Of a stretch of DNA of 64,000 nucleotides, positions 22,186 to 33,506 are shown one piece after another. The notes under the pieces were generated by a model. It had not been told where the DNA came from. It saw only the letters and a program-made list of their open reading frames with translations, and did no database searches. The DNA comes from Ostrinia nubilalis (taxonomy: Eukaryota; Arthropoda; Insecta; Lepidoptera; Crambidae), in assembly GCF_963855985.1 (NCBI RefSeq), contig NC_087111.1, positions 1,121,001 to 1,185,000 on the forward strand, read 5' to 3'. Every line of letters starts with the position of its first letter. The stretch's first letter is position 1. The position numbers and the translations under genes are program-made.

Positions 22186-22403
22186 CGCCGCATAATCTGC
22201 GTGCTCCTCGACATGGTCCGGCAGGCGTCCGACGAGCAATACACGATGGTTGTGAAGGCGCTCGAAGCCGAGCACCCGTCGGCCCGCTGCCTCGTCGGCG
22301 ACGCGCTGGCGCTGCTGACAGAGCTGCTGCGGCGGCCCGTGTTCCGCGCGCACTGGGCCGCCATGCTGCATCTACAGCACACGGCCATGCTGCACGCGCT
22401 CAG
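22186..22403 (+). CDS. mbc: mbc exon 6 of window
   Basis: Acceptor TTCCCACAG|CGCCGC, donor CTCAG|GTACAC; 218 nt, phase 0 in, two bases over at the end. It encodes RRIICVLLDMVRQASDEQYT, then VGDALALLTELLRRPVFRAH and WAAMLHLQHTAML, matching the DOCK1 region with MTAILRQMEDYHYAHLIKTF and the FLMETFIMFKNLI helix. It is very GC-rich. Its last ~118 bases and donor seed the large array that follows; the frame to exon 7 is preserved when the first donor (or any exact copy of it) is used. Confidence 0.88.
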
Positions 22404-25400
22404 GTACACGACATCAGGACATGTACAAGGTCGCGGGGAATGTACAAGGTCGCGGGAAGGATACCAAGCCGAGCACCCGTCCGCGGCCCGCTGCCTCGTC
22501 GGCGACGCGCTGGCGCTGCTGACAGAGCTGCTGCGGCGGCCCGTGTTCCGCGCGCACTGGGCCGCCATGCTGCATCTACAGCACACGGCCATGCTGCACG
22601 CGCTCAGGTACACGACATCAGGACATGTACAAGGTCGCGGGGAATGTACAAGGTCGCGGGAAGGATACCAAGCCGAGCACCCGTCCGCGGCCCGCTGCCT
22701 CGTCGGCGACGCGCTGGCGCTGCTGACCGAGCTGCTGCGGCGGCCCGTGTTCCGCGCGCACTGGGCCGCCATGCTGCATCTACAGCACACGGCCATGCTG
22801 CAGGCGCTCAGGTACAAGGTCACGGGGAATGTACAAGGTCGCGGGGAATGTACAAGGTCGCGGGGTATATACAAGGCCGCCTCGTCGGCGACGCGCTGGC
22901 GCTGCTGACAGAGCTGCTGCGGCGGCCCGTGTTCCGCGCGCACTGGGCCGCCATGCTGCATCTACAGCACACGGCCATGCTGCAGGCGCTCAGGTACAAG
23001 GTCGCGGGGAATGTACAAGGTCGCGGGGTATATACAAGGCTGCCTCGTCGGCGACGCGCTGGCGCTGCTGACAGAGCTGCTGCGGCGGCCCGTGTTCCGC
23101 GCGCACTGGGCCGCCATGCTGCATCTACAGCACACGGCCATGCTGCACGCGCTCAGGTACAAGGTCGCGGGGAATGTACAAGGTCGCGGGAAGGATACCA
23201 AGCCGAGCACCCGTCGGCCCGCTGCCTCGTCGGCGACGCGCTGGCGCTGCTGACAGAGCTGCTGCGGCGGCCCGTGTTCCGCGCGCACTGGGCCGCCATG
23301 CTGCATCTACAGCACACGGCCATGCTGCACGCGCTCAGGTACAAGGTCGCGGGGAATGTACAAGGTCGCGGGGAATGTACAAGGTCGCGGGGTATATACA
23401 AGGCTGCCTCGTCGGCGACGCGCTGGCGCTGCTGACAGAGCTGCTGCGGCGGCCCGTGTTCCGCGCGCACTGGGCCGCCATGCTGCATCTACAGCACACG
23501 GCCATGCTGCAGGCGCTCAGGTACAAGGTCGCGGGGAATGTACAAGGTCGCGGGGTATATACAAGGCTGCCTCGTCGGCGACGCGCTGGCGCTGCTGACA
23601 GAGCTGCTGCGGCGGCCCGTGTTCCGCGCGCACTGGGCCGCCATGCTGCATCTACAGCACACGGCCATGCTGCACGCGCTCAGGTACAAGGTCGCGGGGA
23701 ATGTACAAGGTCGCGGGGTATATACAAGGCTGCCTCGTCGGCGACGCGCTGGCGCTGCTGACAGAGCTGCTGCGGCGGCCCGTGTTCCGCGCGCACTGGG
23801 CCGCCATGCTGCATCTACAGCACACGGCCATGCTGCACGCGCTCAGGTACAAGGTCGCGGGGAATGTACAAGGTCGCGGGGTATATACAAGGCTGCCTCG
23901 TCGGCGACGCGCTGGCGCTGCTGACAGAGCTGCTGCGGCGGCCCGTGTTCCGCGCGCACTGGGCCGCCATGCTGCATCTACAGCACACGGCCATGCTGCA
24001 GGCGCTCAGGTACAAGGTCGCGGGGTATATACAAGGCTGCCTCGTCGGCGACGCGCTGGCGCTGCTGACAGAGCTGCTGCGGCGGCCCGTGTTCCGCGCG
24101 CACTGGGCCGCCATGCTGCATCTACAGCACACGGCCATGCTGCACGCGCTCAGGTACAAGGTCGCGGGGAATGTACAAGGTCGCGGGGTTTATACAAGGC
24201 TGCCTCGTCGGCGACGCGCTGGCGCTGCTGACAGAGCTGCTGCGGCGGCCCGTGTTCCGCGCGCACTGGGCCGCCATGCTGCATCTACAGCACACGGCCA
24301 TGCTGCAGGCGCTCAGGTACAAGGTCGCGGGGTATATACAAGGCTGCCTCGTCGGCGACGCGCTGGCGCTGCTGACAGAGCTGCTGCGGCGGCCCGTGTT
24401 CCGCGCGCACTGGGCCGCCATGCTGCATCTACAGCACACGGCCATGCTGCAGGCGCTCAGGTACAAGGTCGCGGGGAATGTACAAGGCTGCCTCGTCGGC
24501 GACGCGCTGGCGCTGCTGACAGAGCTGCTGCGGCGGCCCGTGTTCCGCGCGCACTGGGCCGCCATGCTGCATCTACAGCACACGGCCATGCTGCACGCGC
24601 TCAGGTACAAGGTCGCGGGGAATGTACAAGGTCGCGGGGAATGTACAAGGCTGCCTCGTCGGCGACGCGCTGGCGCTGCTGACAGAGCTGCTGCGGCGGC
24701 CCGTGTTCCGCGCGCACTGGGCCGCCATGCTGCATCTACAGCACACGGCCATGCTGCAGGCGCTCAGGTACAAGGTCACGGGGAATGTACAAGGTCGCGG
24801 GGTATATACAAGGCTGCCTCGTCGGCGACGCGCTGGCGCTGCTGACAGAGCTGCTGCGGCGGCCCGTGTTCCGCGCGCACTGGGCCGCCATGCTGCATCT
24901 ACAGCACACGGCCATGCTGCACGCGCTCAGGTACAAGGTCACGGGGAATGTACAAGGTCGCGGGGAATGTACAAGGTCGCGGGGTATATACAAGGCTGCC
25001 TCGTCGGCGACGCGCTGGCGCTGCTGACAGAGCTGCTGCGGCGGCCCGTGTTCCGCGCGCACTGGGCCGCCATGCTGCATCTACAGCACACGGCCATGCT
25101 GCAGGCGCTCAGGTACAAGGTCGCGGGGAATGTACAAGGTCGCGGGGTATATACAAGGCTGCCTCGTCGGCGACGCGCTGGCGCTGCTGACAGAGCTGCT
25201 GCGGCGGCCCGTGTTCCGCGCGCACTGGGCCGCCATGCTGCATCTACAGCACACGGCCATGCTGCACGCGCTCAGGTACAAGGTCGCGGGGAATGTACAA
25301 GGTCGCGGGGTATATACAAGGCTGCCTCGTCGGCGACGCGCTGCCGCTGCTGACCGAGCTGCTGCGGCGGCCCGTGTTCCGCGCGCACTGGGCCGCCATG

Positions 25401-26376
25401 CTGCATCTACAGCACACGGCCATGCTGCACGCGCTCAGGTACAAGGTCGCGGGGAATGTACAAGGTCGCGGGGTATATACAAGGCTGCCTCGTCGGCGAC
25501 GCGCTGCCGCTGCTGACCGAGCTGCTGCGGCGGCCCGTGTTCCGCGCGCACTGGGCCGCCATGCTGCATCTACAGCACACGGCCATGCTGCACGCGCTCA
25601 GGTACAAGGTCGCGGGGAATGTACAAGGTCGCGGGGTATATACAAGGCTGCCTCGTCGGCGACGCGCTGGCGCTGCTGACCGAGCTGCTGCGGCGGCCCG
25701 TGTTCCGCGCGCACTGGGCCGCCATGCTGCATCTACAGCACACGGCCATGCTGCACGCGCTCAGGTACAAGGTCGCGGGGTATATACAAGGCTGCCTCGT
25801 CGGCGACGCGCTGGCGCTGCTGACAGAGCTGCTGCGGCGGCCCGTGTTCCGCGCGCACTGGGCCGCCATGCTGCATCTACAGCACACGGCCATGCTGCAG
25901 GCGCTCAGGTACAAGGTCGCGGGGTATATACAAGGCTGCCTCGTCGGCGACGCGCTGGCGCTGCTGACAGAGCTGCTGCGGCGGCCCGTGTTCCGCGCGC
26001 ACTGGGCCGCCATGCTGCATCTACAGCACACGGCCATGCTGCACGCGCTCAGGTACAAGGTCGCGGGGAATGTACAAGGTCGCGGGGTATATACAAGGCT
26101 GCCTCGTCGGCGACGCGCTGGCGCTGCTGACAGAGCTGCTGCGGCGGCCCGTGTTCCGCGCGCACTGGGCCGCCATGCTGCATCTACAGCACACGGCCAT
26201 GCTGCACGCGCTCAGGTACAAGGTCGCGGGGAATGTACAAGGTCGCGGGGTATATACAAGGCTGCCTCGTCGGCGACGCGCTGGCGCTGCTGACAGAGCT
26301 GCTGCGGCGGCCCGTGTTCCGCGCGCACTGGGCCGCCATGCTGCATCTACAGCACACGGCCATGCTGCAGGCGCTC
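22404..26376 (+). repeat. Array of ~24 extra copies of exon-6 3' end plus splice donor
   Basis: I count 25 GCGCTCAG|GTAC donors from 22404 to about 26376 including the original. Each unit holds about 118 exon bases (GGCGACGCGCTGGCGCTGCT to GCGCTCAG) and 1-3 steps of a 19-bp intron minisatellite (AATGTACAAGGTCGCGGGG). Unit lengths are mostly 144, 163 or 182 bp, differing by 19. Copies are nearly identical; variants are CACGCG/CAGGCG before the donor, CTGACA/CTGACC, and CTGGCG/CTGCCG. The first two extra units are longer (~203 bp) and include an exon stretch back to GAGCACCCGTC. The long ORFs in both strands here are by-products of the repeat. Confidence 0.93.
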
Positions 26377-26535
26377 AGGTACAGAGAACAGGAAATGTAC
26401 AAGGTCGCGGGAAATACACAACTAGGTCACGGACTAGGTCGCGGGAAATACACAACTAGGTCGCGGGAAATACACAGCAAGGTCGCGGGAAATATACAAG
26501 GTCGCGGGAAATATATAAGTTCGCGGGAAATATAT
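26377..26535 (+). repeat. GGTCGCGGGAAATA minisatellite, left part
   Basis: About eight degenerate ~20-bp units of the form AAGGTCGCGGGAAATACACA. They derive from the intronic part of the array units. The array is cut at 26536 by a transposon and continues at 34803. Confidence 0.85.
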
Positions 26536-29080
26536 AGGGTCCTTCTAAATCAGCTACGTTCCGTTTAATGGGAGCATGTATACGTCACACTGAATACGTT
26601 CCCAAAGTTTGAGCCAAAAATTCAGGCTAGTTTCCGAGATAATTAAGGAAACAACTTCATTTCTTATCAACCCAATACAACACCCTGTTCAGCTGATTCA
26701 CTACTACACTGACAAAAATCCGCACGCACACGAGCTTACGTAATGGCCGCCATTGCGCTTGTGCTGCCGTTGGGCCACTGGCCGCGAACACAAGAGTGCC
26801 GCCGGACGACGGACCGGGCGCCACACAAGCTATTCTAGGGCTACTACTAGTTATTTAAGGAATTAAATTAAGCAGAAAATTAAAGTTTATTTATTTTTGG
26901 TAACATAAAAAAATCTTATGTGGTAAGTACTTATTTAGTGGCCTTAATGGAATGATGTTTATTCAAAAGTTCGTTAAAATACTTTTGCGCTTGTAAAAAT
27001 CTTTTATTTCAAACGTAGCAACGAAACGAAGCAAAAAAGTTAGTTGCCGAAATCAATGACTTATTTTTATGCCATACACAAATGGGATAGTTACCATGAC
27101 TATGAAATTTAGAATTACGGTTATTATTACGATAAAGCAGGCACATTTTTCATGTTAATTTTAATCGCTTAATATCCCCTTAGCAAATTAAATAAAAATG
27201 TGATTCGTAATTGACTCGATCATAGCAGAAACTAAACGCTATCGAATTATCTACCTGTGATTATCGGCAGTCTTTAGTATTCCGAAGTAAATAAGTAAAT
27301 AATTGTTCCCAACTATCAATTTTAAACTGAAATAATAATCATTAAAATCATCGTAGAAACAAAAAAAAATTATAAAAGTAAATAATGATAGTTTTATTAT
27401 TATTAAGATTAGAAAGAATTTTGGAGTTGACATCCTTATTTATGCGTGGCGGAGTCGGTGGTATCAAAGACAGCCGTCCCTCACAATAGCCACCAATAGC
27501 CGACCGCGCTAGTGTTGTAAGAACCTCGAGTCTTTAAAGTCTTTATTTTGAGACTTGAGTTTATTTTTAAGACTAGGACTCGTTAGTCACATGAATAAGG
27601 GAATAATTGAGTCTTCCGAGTCCTTTCGAGTATTTTAAGTTCTTTGAGCTAGATGAATCATGACATGAACTTGAGTTGGTGTATACTAATAGGCAATAAT
27701 GAGTGATTTCATATCATCATCCGTATGTTATATCCTAATTGAAAATAAAATAAATCGCACAATACAAATGTAATATCAATAAAATTGCATTAAACGCAAA
27801 TAATCGAATCAGAAGTATCCATCTAAAGACTGACGATTTTCGTAATCAAAAAGTTAAAACGGTCCAATAAAATAATAAACACACAGTCTTAATTCATAGC
27901 TATTTTATTTTCTTCAAACTTTTAATAAGTAAGATTCCAAGACTCGAGTGTCGTATCGTACAACACTAGCCGGCGCGCAGCAAACGAACTTTTAGACACG
28001 TGCCGCCGCCTTTAGACACGTGCCGCCGGCCGCCGGCTAGCGCAATGTACACTCACCAAAATAAAATTAAGAAATGCAACAAACTTTTTTTTACTATTCA
28101 AATTAAAATTGTGTTTATTGTTAAATCACAGGATAATAAGATACCTAGGTCATAAATAAATACCAAGTTGGAACGGAAATGATTCGGAAATTTTATTTAA
28201 CTAATTAATTAGGTACCTACCTACCTCATCTACTTTTCTATTGTAATAGAAATGATGACATTAACGATTAATTTAAGAATGGACTTTGATTTAGGATAAA
28301 TGGAATATCAATACAAACAAATTGAAGAGTTTTATTTGCTTCAATAGTCTAATTTAATGTTTCTAAATAATTGACTAGGCCATTGAATTACCTTCACAAA
28401 ACAATAAGTTCGATTAATTTTTAATTATTATCTGTTATAGGATATTTTACCATGAAATACACAACACCATAATTTAGATTCGAATCAATTGAAATCGAAA
28501 GCAAGCAGATAAAATAATAAACAAATAAGTTTCTTTTTTGTCGTCGACTGTACGCTTATGCCAACTTTTCGGCTCTTGCTTTGGCGCGTCTTTCCGTTCT
28601 ATACACGGCCAGAACGCACCCATAGGAAACTGCTCGTGTATATTTTGTAGTGCCCGTTTGTAAATCTGTGACTCCAAACTATACACGAATTTTGCGTACT
28701 GATCGTGTATAGTTTGGAAGAGCTTACTGAAAAAAGTCATATCCAAACTATACTCGATTAGTTTCTACTACACCACTTACACTTGACTAGAGTGTGTTTA
28801 GTTGATATTGATTTAGTAAAATATGAAATTATATTTAAAATTGCATTTATTCGATATTATTACATAAAATATTATTATTTTACTGAATCTATAATAAATC
28901 TAGATTTTTAACACTATTGTAAGTGGTTTTTGAAATTAAATTGATTAGATAGATTTCAAATTAAATAACATTTATTAGTGTAATCATAAATTCATTTAAA
29001 ATGAGAGAGAGTGAGAGAAGAAAGTTCAACGTGCATTATTAATACATTATGCGAGTCTTTAAATGCTAGGTTTGTATTAT

Positions 29081-29317
29081 CGGCCGTTTGGTGTAGTGGT
29101 TCGAAACGGACTACTATTCCGGAGGTAGCGGGTTCGATTCCCGCACAGTACAAACATTTGTGTGCATGAACATATTTGTTTGTATTGGACTGGGTGTTTT
29201 CTATGTATAGTATGTATTTACAAAAAAAAAGTATTTAAGTATGTATGTTTAATACTTAGTATTATGTACAAGCTTTGCTTAGTTTGGGACTAGAAGCGCA
29301 GTGTAAAATGTCTAAGG

Positions 29318-29322
<5 letters not shown>
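29081..29322 (+). mobile_element. tRNA-derived SINE copy
   Basis: It starts with a tRNA-like head: an A-box-like TGGTGTAGTGGTTCG and a perfect B box GGTTCGATTCC at about 29131. A tRNA-unrelated body follows to GTGTAAAATGTCTAAGGATA. The acceptor stem does not pair, so this is not a working tRNA gene. The copy at 56765-57000 (reverse) occupies the same place in the other Mutator-like element, so the SINE was inserted before the two copies separated. Confidence 0.78.
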
Positions 29323-29360
<38 letters not shown>

Positions 29361-29448
29361 CTACCGCCACCGCCACCGCGAGCGGACGTGCGCAGAGAGA
29401 ACGGAGCGGTATAAATATTAAAAAGTGTAGTTAGTACGCTAAATAAAG

Positions 29449-30613
29449 ATGTGTACTAAGTGCAATGGATGTGATTCCGTGATTTACGATATATCCTATA
29501 TGGAGTGTTCACGGGAAAACTGCAAGAAACTGTATCATTTAAAGTGCCTTGCAATTACGGAAAAAGCATTTGAAGCTTTTACTCAAGAATATCAAGATAA
29601 TTGGCTGTGCCCAGAATGTGTGAGAAATATACCAAAGTGTGGAAATTCCGACACCCCGGTTCGTGGACAGGCAGCAACAGCAATGAATAAAACGTTTACT
29701 CCCAGCGGCTTTGTTAACACTCAGCGGGGAGGACGGAGCCGTGAAAACGACTTACAAACCAAGGACGACGAGAAGAAAATACTGGAGGAGATAAGAGAGT
29801 TTCGTTTAGAAATGAGGATGAAGTTAGAGGAGCAAACAGAAGAATATGAAAGTCTCAAAAAGAGGTTTATAGCTACCGAAACTGAGTTACAAAAACTACG
29901 AAACATGTTGACGGTAGTCCAAGAAAAGGCTAATAAGGTAGATGAATTAGAAACTACCGTCCATGAACTAAGAATCGTAAATGAACGCTTAGAGACACAC
30001 TTAAGAATCGAAAAGGAGGAGGTAAAACCAAAAAGATCAACAGAACCAGTCATTTGCTAATGTGACAAAACGCAGTCAAAGGCAGGCGAAACAGAACCAT
30101 AATAACAGCGCTGCCACTGTTACGATTACGTCGTCTCAGTGTGTGGCCACAAAACCGGAGACCTTAATTAATGTCGAACAGCAAGCGGAAAATAATAATA
30201 ACGAACAGATAGATAAACAGGATAGTGAGGAAAGAGAAAGGAACGTAAAATGGACAACAGTTACTAGAAAAAGTAGGTACCCAAGTAGTCAAGTAAGAAG
30301 AGGAGATAACGTTGCTACTTTGGAAATTCAAGGTACCGAGAGGAAAAAATTCTTACATATCTGGAGGCTTAAGAAGGAAACTACGACAGAAAATGTGGAA
30401 AAACATGTGAGGAACATAATAGGTGGTCAAGATATGGCTATAAAGGTGGATAAAATAAAGCATAAAACCGAAAGAGATTACTCGTCCTTTATTATAGGAG
30501 TCCCAGAGAGTCAATATGATTTATTATGTCAACCAGAAAAATGGCCACGTAATATGGAATTCTGCGAATGGGTGTGGTTTCGTAAGACAACCAATAAATC
30601 CAGTAGCACATAA
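29449..30613 (+). pseudogene. LINE ORF1 with PHD finger, one frameshift
   Basis: The first part (29449-30060, 203 codons) has an N-terminal PHD-type Cys/His finger (MCTKCNGCDSVIYD ... CKKLYHLKCLAI ... WLCPEC, residues ~1-65), then a coiled coil (~100-195). It stops at 30058-30060. The frame continues one register away from about 30020 to 30613 with a basic, polar domain (KKFLHIWRLKKETTTENVEK; FIIGVPESQYDLL). An indel near the A-rich AAACCAAAAAGATC at 30026-30040 is the likely cause. The 3' end overlaps the start of ORF2 by about 98 nt. Confidence 0.8.
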
Positions 30614-33506
30614 CACATCTAATGTCGAGATTTATTATCAAAATGTGAGGGGACTTCGTACCAAATTAGACGACTTCTTCGAGGGGGTGTTACTATCGGA
30701 AGCAGATTTGTTTGCCATCACGGAAACTGGATGCAATGACTCAATTAAAGATGCCGAACTAGTACCCCCCGGATACACTATAATACGATGTGATCGCGCG
30801 GACGGTCGGAAGCAAGGAGGCGCGTGTTTAGTGGCCACACCGCGTTTTGAACTTAGACGGGCGGCGATACCCGGTGACGTCATCTTGGACGATCAGGTGT
30901 TCGAACTAGTCAGTGCTACTGTTTATTTAAGACAAAGATTTATGTTTTTATGTTGTGTAATTTATATTCCGCCAAATAGTACTGAAGCTGATTACATGAG
31001 AATGTTTGGGATCATAGAACAGTATTGTAATAATTATAGTGCAGTATTAGTTTTAGGTGATTTTAATTTGTATTCAGGTTCTGTGGCTGTGAATAATTAT
31101 TTTGAATATTTTTTGACGTATTGTGGATTCACTCAGAGCAACCAAGTCGAAAATCATATGGGCCGTTGTTTGGATTTAGTTTTGAGTAAGTGGGACGACG
31201 AGAACGTGTGCGTGAGCGCGGCTACGCCGCTCGTGCGCCTCGACCAGTGGCACCCGGCGCTCTGCGTGCGCGCGCAGCTTGCGCGGCGGCCCGCGCCGGG
31301 CTCGGCCGCCGACCGGCCCCCGCGCAGCGGCCCCGGCGCCGACAAGCAGTGCACTCCGGCGCGTTGGAACTTTCATAAGGCCGATTTTCCGGTGTTATAT
31401 TCGGCTATTGCAGGTATAGATTGGACTCCCATGATTAATTTAGATTTAGAGGCGAGCTTAGATTATTTCTACGGTACAATCAACTCAATAGTTAGGAATT
31501 GTGTCCCGCAGAAAAAACAAAACAAGGATTCGTCAAAGTTTACATATCCGGCCTGGTACACTGGTGACATTATTCACAATATTAAGGTAAAGGCAGCGCT
31601 TCACAAAAAGTACAAGTCGAGTGGGTTGGATGAGGACTACCGGGCTTTTTCGGGGTGTAGGGCTAATGTTAAAAACATGTTAAAACTGGCTCGTAAACAA
31701 TATAATCACCGGGTCCAAAATCGCGTATTGAAAGAACCTAAAGCCTTTTGGAATTACATAAAAGACACAAGAGTTAGTAGAAGTCCGCGGTGTATCGTGA
31801 AGGATGGGTCAGTCTTAAGTGCAGAAAATTGCGCCAGGGAATTCGCTAGGTATTTTCAGTCGGTATATAGCACAGAAAAGCCACAGCTGGATGTGAGTGC
31901 GAGCGTGGTGCAGGCGGGCGGCGGCAACGCGGCCGCACGTGTGCACCTCGACCGTCTCGAGCTCGAAGAGGTGGTGGACGCGCTGCGCCGACTCAAACCG
32001 AAGACTTCCTCGGGGCCGGACGGCATTCCCCCCTTCGTGTTCCGGGACTGTCGAGCAGTGTTGGCCGCGCCCCTACTACATATATTTAACTTATGTTTAG
32101 GATCCGCGGTGTTCCCAGAACGATGGAAGGTGACACGAGTGGTCCCGGTTCCGAAGGGGCGAGTGTCGAGTAGTGTGGAGGGGTACAGGCCCGTGGCTGT
32201 GCTATCCACGCCGGCGAAGGTGTTGGAGTCGGCCATACATAAGAGCGTATACGCGCAGGTGAGCTCGCAGCTGACGGACGCACAGCATGGTTTCCGAGCG
32301 GCGCGCAGCACCACTTCCAACCTTCTCGCTTATATGGCGGACATAGTGCCAGCAGTTGATAGTGGGGTGCAGATAGATGCCGCTTATTTTGACTTCAAAA
32401 AAGCTTTCGACCTAGTCGACAATGACATACTCCTTAAAAAATTAGCGGGTGTCGGCTTCACCCCGCACCTTTTGCGACTGTTTGCCAGTTACATGGGAGG
32501 TAGACAGCAGTACGTGGAATACGCCGGGTATGTCTCGGAGCCGTATTTCACAAGATCGGGGGTGAGCCAGGGCAGCAATCTTGGACCTTTGGAGTTTTTG
32601 ATCATGATTAACGATTTGCCAAGCGTCGTAACGGAGGCCAAATGCTTATTGTTTGCGGACGACCTCAAGTTGTATCTGCCCGTCGAAAGACCAGGGGACT
32701 GCGGAAGGTTGCAGGGGGACATCGACAGGGTGGTGGCTTGGAGTGAGGGCAACCGACTACAGTTCAACACATCCAAATGTGCAGTTATAACATTATCACG
32801 GGCGCGTAATCTTGTAGTACATAACTATGAGGTTGGAGGTGTAACTATGCAAAGGGTCGTAGAGGTTAGAGATCTAGGCGTGCAGCTGACTTCCAATCTT
32901 TCGTTTAGTGAACATATAAACAGTATATGCAAGAAAGCATATCGCAGCATGGGCTTTATACTGCGCAGAGCGCATGGGTTCTCGAACATCACCGCGATTT
33001 GTGCTTTATATAACGCCTTAGTCAGAAGTCAGCTGGAGTGTAATGCGGTTATCTGGGCACCTCACGAAACGAAATATAAGCTCATGTTGGAACGGGTTCA
33101 GAACAAGTTCATTAGGTATCTGTACTTGAAGCTGTATGGGGTCTATCCATTTTATCCGCTGAAATACCCTAATTTATTTGTTCTGGGAATGGTTGGGTAT
33201 AGCGAGCTGAGGGTCAGGAGAGACTTCGCGTTGGTGTGTTATATCCACAAAATGTTGAGGGGGAGGGTGCATAACGCGGAGCTGTTTTGACATGTGCGAT
33301 TCAGTGTGCCGGAACGGTACGCGGAGCGGCGGCGCGCGCCGCGGCTGCTGGCGCTCCCGCGCGCGCGGACCAACCTGCTGGCCGAGGCGCCGCTCACGCG
33401 CGCCTTGCGCACTATTAACTTGATAGCGGAACAAGTGGACGTGTTTGCGTGTTCTCTGAGTGAATTCACAAGGACGGCTTTGGGTATTATTAGTTATAAA
33501 ATGTAA
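30516..33506 (+). pseudogene. LINE ORF2 (endonuclease-RT) with one in-frame stop
   Basis: Runs open for 924 codons to TGA at 33288-33290, then continues in the same frame for 72 codons to 33506 with plausible LINE C-terminal sequence (PRLLALPRARTNLLAEAPLT). The domain start is EIYYQNVRGLRTKL; the endonuclease shows LVLGDFNLYSG; the RT shows YFDFKKAFDLVD, SGVSQGSNLGPLEFL and LFADDLKLYL. The Met at 30516 lies inside the ORF1 overlap. Base composition is a mosaic: GC-rich stretches at 31195-31370, 31880-32330 and 33300-33430 alternate with AT-rich sequence. Confidence 0.85.

Noticed and set aside
22404..26376. CRISPR-like regular repeat array
   Set aside because: The units are exon 3' ends with a splice donor in a eukaryotic intron; the repeats are longer than the spacers and the spacers are not unique.
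22164..26568. Long overlapping ORFs in all frames and both strands (up to 423 codons) rich in Arg/Ala or Cys/Ser
   Set aside because: They are by-products of the GC-rich exon-6 array. Only the frame of the first exon copy matches DOCK, and the others repeat the same units in different frames.
28474..28746. 90-codon reverse ORF (and its counterpart at 58452-58652)
   Set aside because: It lies across the terminal and subterminal inverted repeats of the Mutator-like element; the similarity between the two reflects the repeat, not coding constraint.
29081..29155. tRNA gene
   Set aside because: A-box-like and B-box sequences are present, but the acceptor and anticodon stems do not pair, and the copy at 56940-57000 shows it is the head of a SINE.
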